Origin: Roseiconus lacunae
GTDB lineage: Bacteria > Planctomycetota > Planctomycetia > Pirellulales > Pirellulaceae
Reading direction: 5' to 3'
Assembly (NCBI RefSeq): GCF_008312935.1
Contig: NZ_VSZO01000079.1
Span: 372,001-436,000 of the forward strand
DNA: 64,000 nucleotides
A program made the translations under genes and the position numbers. Under the pieces are notes generated by a model. The model did no database searches. It saw nothing but the letters and a program-made list of their open reading frames with translations, and was not told the DNA's origin. Positions 56,341-64,000 of the stretch are shown piece after piece. Every line of letters begins with the position of its first letter. Positions within the stretch are counted from its first letter, which is position 1.

Positions 56341-59064
56341 TTAATCTACAAACGCAAATTCGTTCGAGATCAGCATCGCTTGCACCAATTGACCTAAGCG
56401 GTCCAGCGGCTCGATGGGGGCGACCGAAACGGGACCGGAGAAGTCGGTCATTGAATTCCCTTGATAGAGTTCTCCGTCATCGCCTTCGAGTAGAATCGAA
56501 CAACGGAAGTTAAAACTATCGAAGCTGTCGGAAGCTTGCGGCGAAACTACGAAGTCGACCGTTTCACCGGCGTGGACTTTCGTTCGCAAAGCTTCGAATG
56601 ATCGCGTGCCATTCTGTTTGCTTTCGCGAAACAAGAGTTCGTCGTTCGCCCAGATCGCGAGTTGGACTCCGTCGCCCTTGTCATTGGAATGGCGAATCCT
56701 GCCTTCCAGAGTCACTTCCCCGTCGGCCGGAACGGTCCAACGTCGGACAACGGAATGACGCCGCCCAGGATGCCCGTTCTCTTTACCCAGCGACGCATAA
56801 CCTAGTTCGGATTCCGATGGAAGTTGGTCTGCGTCTTGCCAGACCGCTCCGACAAACTTTTTTAGTTCAGTGAACTGGTCAACGCGGCCGTCATCATTCG
56901 CAGGCGAGGTGCCGTATCGCCAAGCAAGTCTTGAATCGAACGAGGGTTTCGTTTTCGCGACCGGTTCGGCGAGGTATGCCACCGCGGCTTGAAGTTCGAC
57001 GTTGCTGGGCGATCGGGCGTAAATCTGTCGGAATGCTTCGATTGCTTGTTGTTCGGCGTCAGCATGTTGCTGTCTCAATTGACCTGCCAAGTGATTTGCC
57101 AAAATCCCGATTTGAGGATGGTTCATCAAGAACAACGCCTGCTGAGGGACAGTCGTTAAATAGCGTTTCGGCGCGTGACTGTCCGGCGATGCCATGTCGA
57201 ACGTTCGAAACATTGACGGCAGGTTCTGCCGGTCGATCATGGCGTAGAGCGTTCGTCTGGAAACCGGTCGTTCGAGATGGATTTCAACCGGCGCACCACC
57301 GACTTGTCGGTCGAGTTTTCCGCTTACAAAGGTCAGCGAATCGCGAAGTGATTCGAAGTCGCGTCGCCGACGATTACCGCGAGCGAGGTAGCGATTGTCC
57401 GGATCGACATCAAAAGCGTTTTGATCGAGGGTAGTTGCGGATTGAGCATAAATGCGTGACGTGACAATTCGTCGAACCAGTCGCTTGACACTCCAGTGTT
57501 GACTGAAGTCGGCGGCTAACTCGTCGAGAATCTTGACGCTCGGTGGTGCTTCGGTCCGAACACCAAAGTCGCTGGTCGAATCGACGAAGGGACGTCCGAT
57601 CAATTTCATCCACAGTCGGTTGACGAAGACACGCGCGAAGAGCGGGTTGTTTTCATCGGCGATTCGTTCGGCAAGTTCTTTGCGTCCACTGCCATCGCTA
57701 AATGGCGTGTCGTTGTTAGACCGCAGGGCCGTGAGGTACTGCCGCGGTGCGATGTCACCTCGGTTTCCGGGTTGACCGCGAAGGAAGACATGACTGTCGC
57801 TCGGCGTTTCTTTGTCGACCAACATCAACGGGCTGGGGCCGTCTTCTTTCGCTTCACTGCTTTGGATGATCCCTAGCAGTGAGTAGTAGTCTTTCGTCGG
57901 AATGGGATCGAACTTGTGATCGTGGCAACGGGCGCAGGCGACCGTCAGTCCAAGCAGTCCTCTTGTGATCACGTCGATCCGATCATCGATCGTGTCGTAA
58001 CCATTGAGGTAGCGTCTACCGATTGTCAAGAAACCCATCGCATCCAAATTGCCGTTGGCGTTGTCGGGGTCGATGCGATCGGCGGCCAACTGCAGTCTGA
58101 CCATTTGATCGAATGGCATGTCTTGGGCGAATGCGTCGATCAACCAATCACGATAACGCTCGCTCCCTTTTAGTCTTCTGTCCTTGCCGGCGAGCGCATA
58201 TCCGATCGTGTCGGCGTAGCGGGCGACGTCCATCCAGTAGCGTGCGATCCGTTCGCCGTAGTCGGGGGAAGCGATCAGTTGGTCCGCCAAGCGTTCGACT
58301 TTGTCGGCAGAGTCCGATTGAACGAAGGTCTGAATCTGTTCGAGCGTCGGAGGGAGTCCGACGAGGTCGTAATACAGACGACGGATCATCTGTTCGTCGT
58401 CGACCGGAGTGCTAACTGCCAAGCCTGCTTGGTCCGCGATTTCACGCGCCAGTGAATCGATCACATCATGATCGTCTCGATGCATCACGGCGTGATGCGG
58501 TGCGGGCATCGGCGGAACAAACGCCCAATGCGATTGGGGGTCGATGTCCATTGGCGACGTCGACTTGGAACTGGAATTTTTGTCCGTTCGTGGATCCGGG
58601 GCCCCCATTTCGATCCACGTTCGTAGCGTCGCGATTTCGGCGTCCTCCAACTTGCCTTCCGGAGGCATTTGATAGTCAACGTTTTCGTAATTGATCGCTT
58701 CGATCAACAGACTAGCATCGACATCACCGGGAACAATCGCTGGGCCGGACGCGCCACCTTCGCGACTGACCGCTGCGTTATCGAGTCGCAAACCGCCAGA
58801 ACTTTCGCCCGCCTCTTCACTGTGGCATTCGTAGCATCGATCGATCAAAAGCGGACGCACTTTCGTTTCGAAAAACGTTTCTTGTTCGGCGGTCAATTTG
58901 GACGCCGTGGGTGTATCCGCTTTCGCCAAACGAGGGTGCGTGATCGTTACGAATGTGCCGATCGCAACAAGGGCCGAAGCAAAGGTTCGAATCGTGTGGA
59001 CGGAGGAACTGCATTGGCAGCCTAGAACGAAATGCCGAAGCACCGTTTGGAATCGGAAGGTCAT
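56341..59064 (-). CDS. DUF1549/DUF1553 protein with an extra beta-sandwich insert
   Basis: 907 residues. Planctomycete cytochrome C domain (CYECHSEE near the N terminus), DUF1549 ([20 protein letters not shown] and [12 protein letters not shown]) and DUF1553 (ELAERIADENNPLFARVFVNRLW). Between the DUF1553 core and its last conserved segment (LGQLVQAMLISNEFAFVD) lies a ~150-residue, strand-rich module (about 56480-56940) that is absent from the gene at 50947; it begins WRYGTSPANDDGRVD and looks like a carbohydrate-binding or laminin-G-type fold. Unlike the other locus, no DUF1501 partner follows. Confidence 0.88.
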   Translation of the reverse strand: MTFRFQTVLRHFVLGCQCSSSVHTIRTFASALVAIGTFVTITHPRLAKADTPTASKLTAEQETFFETKVRPLLIDRCYECHSEEAGESSGGLRLDNAAVSREGGASGPAIVPGDVDASLLIEAINYENVDYQMPPEGKLEDAEIATLRTWIEMGAPDPRTDKNSSSKSTSPMDIDPQSHWAFVPPMPAPHHAVMHRDDHDVIDSLAREIADQAGLAVSTPVDDEQMIRRLYYDLVGLPPTLEQIQTFVQSDSADKVERLADQLIASPDYGERIARYWMDVARYADTIGYALAGKDRRLKGSERYRDWLIDAFAQDMPFDQMVRLQLAADRIDPDNANGNLDAMGFLTIGRRYLNGYDTIDDRIDVITRGLLGLTVACARCHDHKFDPIPTKDYYSLLGIIQSSEAKEDGPSPLMLVDKETPSDSHVFLRGQPGNRGDIAPRQYLTALRSNNDTPFSDGSGRKELAERIADENNPLFARVFVNRLWMKLIGRPFVDSTSDFGVRTEAPPSVKILDELAADFSQHWSVKRLVRRIVTSRIYAQSATTLDQNAFDVDPDNRYLARGNRRRRDFESLRDSLTFVSGKLDRQVGGAPVEIHLERPVSRRTLYAMIDRQNLPSMFRTFDMASPDSHAPKRYLTTVPQQALFLMNHPQIGILANHLAGQLRQQHADAEQQAIEAFRQIYARSPSNVELQAAVAYLAEPVAKTKPSFDSRLAWRYGTSPANDDGRVDQFTELKKFVGAVWQDADQLPSESELGYASLGKENGHPGRRHSVVRRWTVPADGEVTLEGRIRHSNDKGDGVQLAIWANDELLFRESKQNGTRSFEALRTKVHAGETVDFVVSPQASDSFDSFNFRCSILLEGDDGELYQGNSMTDFSGPVSVAPIEPLDRLGQLVQAMLISNEFAFVD

Positions 59065-59854
59065 GGTGGGATCGCAGGCGGGATAAATGATCGATCACAG
59101 GCGGGACGCGAGTGGGACGTTCGATTGATCGGGCTCGGATGGCACTGAACGGGCCGGGCAGGTAGGGCCTCTACGATCAATCACTCATGCTCCGTCTAGC
59201 CCCAATGTTCGGGTTCGGCTCATCAGCCGACGGGCGTTCGCCCCGGTGATTGCACCTAAACCGTGGCTAACGCCATGCGGCTAATCCCAAAATCAAAGGT
59301 TGACGAAGCACTCGTTCATTCACGTCAACTCGCGGACTCCGTCGCAAGCCAATACTTTCGCTCGCATCCAGAGCCGAACGCGTACGCTAACCGGCCACAC
59401 GTTCTTAGGGCAAACCGGTACTCGTATTCGATGTCGGCATTGTACTCTCCTGGCGGTTCGGACACAGCGTCGAATTCTGGTAATCACGTGAGCCAACATC
59501 GATACGACTCGATCGAGACACCACTCTTCTTGCGGCGGTGGCGATCAAGTTGGAAACCGTCCGAAGCGGCGAGGCGATCGCTCTGTCTTTGATCGCTCTG
59601 CCTTTGATCAACCAGTCTTCGATCGAGAGGGCTGCTTTCGATCCAGAGACGATGCGATATTTGATCGCCAAGGTCGACAGAGTTTCCACATGTCAAACTT
59701 TGCCTAGCTGTCGTCTGCGGATTGGAAAATCGCGGACTCCGGGCAACCGACCGGCAAGAGCGTTTCCAGTTTCACGTTCGATCGACTAGCGTACGTGGGC
59801 TACATCGAAGTTCATCGTTTCTTCTTTTTTTTCCCCAAGGAACTCGCTGCCACG
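59065..59854. other. Intergenic region with the best-preserved dispersed repeat
   Basis: About 790 bases between divergent genes. Holds repeat copy 11 (59189-59310) and a short direct repeat of GATCGCTCTG(T/C)CTTTGATC near 59575-59615. No gene supported. Confidence 0.5.
59189..59310 (+). repeat. Dispersed palindromic repeat, copy 11
   Basis: Full-length copy with both flanks: GCTCCGTCTAGCCCCAATGT to the left, AGCCGACGGGCGTTCGCCCC, GTGGCTAACGCCATGCGGCTAA and an AAAGGTTGACGAAGCA tail. It matches copy 1 over about 130 bases with few differences. Confidence 0.9.
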
Positions 59855-61015
59855 ATGAATCAGGAAGATTTCAACGGAAACGCCAGCCCCGTCGACCAAG
59901 ACGCTGTCACCAATCCATCCGAGGATCCAACGCAAGTCGCTGATGAGGCGAGTGCGAAGGCCACTGCGACGACCGAAGCGGAACCCTTGTCGGAAGTCGA
60001 GCCTTCTCCCGAAGCAAGCTCCGTCGCCGACGGCGTGTCGGCGATCGAGGCGTCGACGGACGAGGCTTCGGTGACGGGCGATTCGGACGAGTCTGCCGCT
60101 GAACCGATCAAAGACGAAGATCTCGATGCTGCTAAAGCAGCTTGGGACAAAGCGGAAAATAACGGTGAAGAGGCTCAATCGCAAGCGATCGCGGCGGAAG
60201 ACTTGGAACGAGCTAGCGAGCTTGCCGAACCCTACGTCGGACTGTGGAATAAACTGATCAGCACGACGAACTGGGAAAAAGGCAAGATCATCAGCGAGTG
60301 GCGCGCCAAGTTGATTGCGTCGGGAGTCGATGCGACCCAGTACAGTGACGAAGCCTGGTCGCGGCGAGTCGGTGGGGTCACGTCCCCGCACGTCGGGCGG
60401 CTCCGCCGTGTGTATGAGCGGTTCGGCGACTCTTTTCAGAGCTATGAAAATCTGTATTGGAGCCATTTCCTGGCCGCGCTTGACTGGGAAGACGCACCAA
60501 TGTGGCTGGAAGGGGCGGCCAAAGAAAAGTGGAGCATCTCGGCGATGCGTGAAAGTCGCTGGAAGGCCGAAGGTGCCGTCGAAAGCAATCGACCGACAGC
60601 CAGCCAGATCATCGAAGTCGACACCGACGAGGACGTCACCGACATCACCGAACCGGCACAGGGCGGTGGCAGCAATCGTGAGTACGACAACGAGGGCTCT
60701 GGAACGGCTGCAGGTCCCACGTTTGAAGGCCCCGACTTCGGCGAGGAAGAAGAGCTACAAACGATGGGGGGCCAAGCTCCACCGGCACCCAGCGGTGAAA
60801 CGGTCGATCCCGATGCTGGCGAAGAAAATGCCCAGCCTGCCGATCCGGTGCAACCCTTCATGGGACTGCCTGATTTGCCCGATGATCTTACCGATGCCGT
60901 CGAATCGATGAAACTATCGATCTTGCGACATAAGTCAGCCGGATGGCGCGACGTCGATCCGGAGACAGTCCAACGTTACCTGGAAGCCATCGGAATCATG
61001 CTTCGCGCCTCGTGA
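59855..61015 (+). CDS. Acidic protein of unknown function with a conserved central domain
   Basis: 386 residues from the ATG at 59855 (AAGGA upstream). Residues 1-110 are Glu/Asp/Ala-rich and disordered. A Trp/Tyr-rich, structured centre (about 120-235) reads AEPYVGLWNKLISTTNWEKG, then SRRVGGVTSPHVGRLRRVYERFG and YWSHFLAALDW; a second acidic linker and a short helical end (PDDLTDAVESMKLSILRHK) follow. There is no signal peptide or membrane helix. I do not recognise the family; it could be a DNA-associated or scaffold protein, but this is not shown by sequence. Confidence 0.65.
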   Translation: MNQEDFNGNASPVDQDAVTNPSEDPTQVADEASAKATATTEAEPLSEVEPSPEASSVADGVSAIEASTDEASVTGDSDESAAEPIKDEDLDAAKAAWDKAENNGEEAQSQAIAAEDLERASELAEPYVGLWNKLISTTNWEKGKIISEWRAKLIASGVDATQYSDEAWSRRVGGVTSPHVGRLRRVYERFGDSFQSYENLYWSHFLAALDWEDAPMWLEGAAKEKWSISAMRESRWKAEGAVESNRPTASQIIEVDTDEDVTDITEPAQGGGSNREYDNEGSGTAAGPTFEGPDFGEEEELQTMGGQAPPAPSGETVDPDAGEENAQPADPVQPFMGLPDLPDDLTDAVESMKLSILRHKSAGWRDVDPETVQRYLEAIGIMLRAS

Positions 61016-61369
61016 TTTCCCGGGCGGATTGGGACCATCGTCGTTTTTCTGTGTCGCATCAGACTGATTGGTCCGCCAGATGCAGCATTGACGAGGCTAT
61101 CGACCAGCCAGGTGCGTCTCGCCGTGGTTTTCGCAATGGCGACTGCCGCGACTTGCATCGATCGATGGCCGTCACCTGATTTCCATCGAGAAGAAGCCTA
61201 CCGGGATGACGCAAGCCATCCGGTGAACGTTTTGGGTCGGTCGCTAAAGAAAAACGTCCAATTTCGGGATCTTCCAAAGAAAGGCTAAAGTCGGGCTTTC
61301 GCTGCACAACTTGGACCTGGGATGTTTCCCGAAATGGATTTTGCTTCTCTCTTTTGATGATGGACTGTC
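61016..61369. other. Intergenic region
   Basis: About 350 bases with a small ORF at 61088-61288 that has no ribosome site or family signature. Nothing else recognised. Confidence 0.4.
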
Positions 61370-61648
61370 ATGCTCGGCGCACTCGAAATCTTGAACCTCT
61401 TCGAAGCACTTGCCCTTCCTGTCGTTGGACTGTGGGCACTGCTATCGACGAAGCTGTTGATCGGCGATGACTTGGTCCGGGCGGAACGCCGCTTTATTGC
61501 GGTTCTTGTCATCACAAGTTTGATTACGCTTCGAACCGTCGCGGGATTGCACGATGCCTGGTTGATTCACACCGTAACGTTGTCGGCGATGGTGTTGGGC
61601 GTGTTTGTCATCCCGGGACGTGGCGATGAAGAGCTTGCCGCGTATTAG
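61370..61648 (+). CDS. Small integral membrane protein
   Basis: 92 residues with three hydrophobic segments (about 8-32, 42-55 and 64-82) and short charged loops (LLIGDDLVRAERRF, ending GRGDEELAAY). No family recognised; real-gene status rests on consistent hydrophobic pattern and codon use. Confidence 0.55.
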   Translation: MLGALEILNLFEALALPVVGLWALLSTKLLIGDDLVRAERRFIAVLVITSLITLRTVAGLHDAWLIHTVTLSAMVLGVFVIPGRGDEELAAY

Positions 61649-61715
61649 TTTGCCGGTCTGATGCGATTGCGTTTCGAACTGCAATCATCGATCACTATGT
61701 CGTCAACTTTTAGAT

Positions 61716-61797
61716 GAGGATTAGCCGAATGGCGTTAGTCACGGTTTCGGCGTAATAACCGAGCCGAACGTTCGTCGGCTGATAAACCAAACCCAAT
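61716..61797 (-). repeat. Dispersed palindromic repeat, copy 12
   Basis: Reverse-oriented full copy: GGATTAGCCGAATGGCGTTAG, CACGGTTTCGGCGTAATAACC and CGTTCGTCGGCTGATAAACC. Confidence 0.85.
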
Positions 61798-61851
61798 CAA
61801 TCAAGCCGGAGCACTGGCAATCGTTGCATCATTGTCGGGGTGGTCGAAACA

Positions 61852-61890
61852 TAAAAAAACCGCGGTAGCGTTTTCGCTACCGCGGTTTCG
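61852..61890 (-). terminator. Intrinsic terminator of the BON-protein gene
   Basis: Perfect stem AACCGCGGTAGCG / CGCTACCGCGGTT with a four-base loop and a run of seven T on the minus strand. Confidence 0.93.
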
Positions 61891-61933
61891 TCTTTTAGAA
61901 CTGTGGCCGGCTTAACCGGTCCGCCGATCTGGA

Positions 61934-63055
61934 TTAGCGATCGGTGAAGTCCAAGAACCACCATCCGTCGTCCCATTCCAGGGAGACTTTACGCCATCCC
62001 AATGGAACTTGCGGATAGGGGTAGAATGGGCCGATGTAAGGCCATGCCGAGGGGCTGTACTGCTGTGGATAAGTCAGTGCGGCGTAGTTCGGGTAGGCGG
62101 CGTATCCTGGCCAGGCGTAGTTGGGCAGGTTGGGAGCGTCGTAGCGAGGTGCACCCGCTGCTCCGTAGTTCATCGGCACGGGTTGGCCGCTGACGGGAGT
62201 CCCCATCATTGGGGCCGACGCGGTCGACATGGGGTGTCCCATTTGCTGTGGTGCAGCCATCGTTGGGACTTGATTCATGTGTGCCGGTGCCATGCGGTTG
62301 CTGGCAAGTTGAGCGGGCACACCGGTCGCACGTGCGGGGGCGATCGCAGGTGTCGGCTGGCTGTTAAGCACAGTGATCTGCTGGTCGATGCTCTGCACGC
62401 CCGGGGTCGCTTGTGCGATCTGGACGATCTGGTCACGAGCGGCGGGGGTGGCTGCACGTCCGTTGATCGTGACGACACCGTTGTTGCACTGAACGTCGAC
62501 GCCAAAGCCACGGAGGTGGCCGTTTTGTTGAGCGTTGCTGAGTGCTTTCACAACGCTGGCGACGACTTCTTGGTCGTTGGCAGCGGGGGTGGCCAATTCG
62601 ACAGCCGCCGTGGTTTGGATTTCGCCGGGGGCGATTTCCAAGCTAGGCTTCGCCGCAGTTTTCACGTCCGAGGGCGATGTTTCCAAGCCGGCGGTCAGCA
62701 TCTTGCGAAGTGATTCGCGAGACTTGGCTAACGTTGGCGTGGCTACATCGGCGGTTTCTTCGGCAGCGGCTTGCTGCACTGAAACCTCGTCGACCACTTT
62801 CGTGATACCGTCAATTCCTTTGGCAGCGGCGAGAACCAAATCCTTTTGGCTCGATTCGCTCACACTGCCGCGGAACAAGACCACACCCTGATCGACCTTC
62901 ATGTCGAGGGTGAAGTCTTTCAAAGCACCAGCATCGCGGGTACTTTTCAGGCGGGTCATAATTTCTTGGGCAATCTCACGGTCTCCACCAAAAGCCGACG
63001 CCGGCCCAAAAGCGGTGATCGCAGCGATCGCCAATCCGAGATACTTTCGTCGCAT
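61934..63055 (-). CDS. Exported protein with two BON domains
   Basis: 373 residues with a signal peptide (LGLAIAAITAFGPASAFGG). The BON domains are ~25-95 (QGVVLFRGSVSESSQKDLVLAAAKGIDGITKVVDEV in part) and ~165-235 (NNGVVTINGRAATPAARDQI). A Pro/Met/Ala-rich linker and a Tyr/Pro-rich stretch follow, ending in WDDGWWFLDFTDR. BON domains are thought to bind phospholipid or other envelope components; the protein is probably periplasmic. It has its own terminator. Confidence 0.82.
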   Translation of the reverse strand: MRRKYLGLAIAAITAFGPASAFGGDREIAQEIMTRLKSTRDAGALKDFTLDMKVDQGVVLFRGSVSESSQKDLVLAAAKGIDGITKVVDEVSVQQAAAEETADVATPTLAKSRESLRKMLTAGLETSPSDVKTAAKPSLEIAPGEIQTTAAVELATPAANDQEVVASVVKALSNAQQNGHLRGFGVDVQCNNGVVTINGRAATPAARDQIVQIAQATPGVQSIDQQITVLNSQPTPAIAPARATGVPAQLASNRMAPAHMNQVPTMAAPQQMGHPMSTASAPMMGTPVSGQPVPMNYGAAGAPRYDAPNLPNYAWPGYAAYPNYAALTYPQQYSPSAWPYIGPFYPYPQVPLGWRKVSLEWDDGWWFLDFTDR

Positions 63056-63316
63056 GGGAAATGCCTCCTACAGTTCCAAATCGCTCCGGCCGGCGACGTT
63101 ATTCGAGCCGCCCCAAGATGATGCGGGACTTCTCAATCGCGGGTCGTGCTCCGTCTACCGGAAAATCCGTTTCGGACCGGTGTTGCTGTAGATTTCGGCG
63201 ATCGACGCTTCGGGGAGGTACGTTTTTTCGGATTTTGCCGTCGAATCAACCGGGCGACGCCGCAAAGATTCACTAGCTTGCCACGCTTAGTCTTCTTGCG
63301 CGAAGGACTCGCCAAT

Positions 63317-64000
63317 TTAACTGGTCGCGCCGTCGATCGCCTCTCGCAGTTCTGCGATAAACCGGCTGACATTCGTCGCCGCACTTTCAGAATCAGAGCT
63401 TTCGGCGATCCGACGAACCACCGCTGACCCGACGATCAGACCATCAGCAACCGGCGCCAGCTTGGCAGCCGTCTCGGGACCACTGATCCCAAATCCGATG
63501 CAAATCGGCAAATCCGTTTGCTCACGCAGCCAACCAACGTTGTCGGTCAGGTCGGTCGGCAGTGCGGTCCGTTCCCCTGTGATCCCGGTCACACTGACGT
63601 AGTACAAGAAACCCGATGATGTGTTGGCAATCTGAACTTGTCGCTGCCGGGGCGTGGTCGGCGTGACCAGCTGAATCAAGCTGAAGTCTTTTTTGCGGCA
63701 GATTTCCGATAACGCGTCCGCTTCCTCGACCAATAGATCCGGCACGATGGCCCCGGCGTAGCCCGCCTGTTGGGCTTGATCGACGTACTTCTCAAGTCCG
63801 ACGCGAAAGATGATCGAGTAGCTAACCATCGTCACCATGGGAATGCCAGCGCCGACGGCATGATCACGGCCGAGCTGAAACGCGTGCTCCAATCGAAAGC
63901 CGCTTTCGAGCGCGCGTTGGTAAGACGCCTGGATCACCGGACCGTCGGCGATCGGATCACTGTAGGGGATGCCGATCTCGCACAAGTCCGCTCCCGATGA
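63317..64000 (-). CDS. trpA: Tryptophan synthase alpha chain TrpA (partial)
   Basis: 228 codons of the C-terminal part; the gene continues past the right edge with SSGADLCEIGIPYSDPIADGP, the conserved active-site segment around the catalytic Glu and Asp. Further motifs are VPDLLVEEADAL, TPTTPRQRQ, YYVSVTGITGER, GFGISGPETA and ADGLIVGSAVV. It cleaves indole-3-glycerol phosphate to indole and glyceraldehyde 3-phosphate. Upstream trpB and other trp genes are outside the window. Confidence 0.96.
   Translation of the reverse strand, partial: SSGADLCEIGIPYSDPIADGPVIQASYQRALESGFRLEHAFQLGRDHAVGAGIPMVTMVSYSIIFRVGLEKYVDQAQQAGYAGAIVPDLLVEEADALSEICRKKDFSLIQLVTPTTPRQRQVQIANTSSGFLYYVSVTGITGERTALPTDLTDNVGWLREQTDLPICIGFGISGPETAAKLAPVADGLIVGSAVVRRIAESSDSESAATNVSRFIAELREAIDGATS

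Noticed and set aside
61088-61288. 66-codon plus-strand ORF in a gap
   Set aside because: No ribosome site, odd composition and no family signature; a weak hydrophobic stretch alone is not enough.

Overview
The window is chromosomal DNA from a planctomycete, most probably a Rhodopirellula-like member of the Pirellulaceae. The support is the paired DUF1549/DUF1553 and DUF1501 surface proteins, cysteine-rich BBP7-type beta-barrel proteins, a PEP-CTERM protein, GYF_2/zinc-ribbon and PGPGW small proteins, abundant Ser/Thr kinases and moderately high GC. No phage, IS element, integrase or CRISPR array was seen. The genus is inferred from gene content, not measured.

Layout: 1-2.8 kb is a minus-strand operon with 4-base overlaps (PlcP-like phosphoesterase, BtaA, BtaB), which reads as a phospholipid-to-betaine-lipid remodelling unit. 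3.3-9.6 kb holds a membrane pseudokinase, a tetrahaem cytochrome, a ketosynthase-fold protein lacking its catalytic Cys, a GNAT enzyme, tRNA-Glu and csrA. 10.4-23 kb is an envelope region: a very long secretin-like protein, a short accessory SecA, two beta-barrel proteins and, between them, a pil_N/BON-type protein. 23-30 kb holds nrdR, a cysH-Rrf2 pair, a rhomboid protease and small secreted or membrane proteins.

30-37.3 kb is the most striking part: one minus-strand cluster encoding a Cache-sensor Ser/Thr kinase, two different large membrane-anchored dynamin-like GTPases and a TolQ/ExbB/MotA-type channel, with no ExbD/TolR partner. 37.5-44.6 kb is regulatory: a sigma-70 factor, an HtrA protease preceded by a near-perfect sigma-54 promoter with two upstream 15-bp dyads, and an NtrB/NtrC-like two-component pair. 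44.6-59 kb holds a sugar isomerase-like protein, a giant CheB-CheR-PAS-kinase-receiver hybrid with a small PAS/Zn-ribbon partner, and two DUF1549/DUF1553 loci. 59-64 kb holds an unrecognised acidic protein, a small membrane protein, a double-BON secreted protein and the 3' part of trpA.

A family of palindromic repeats (about 65-150 bp, core arms GCGTTAGCC/GGCTAACGC) is scattered through the intergenic spaces in both orientations. I count about a dozen copies. It explains many spurious short ORFs and is the main non-coding structure of the window.
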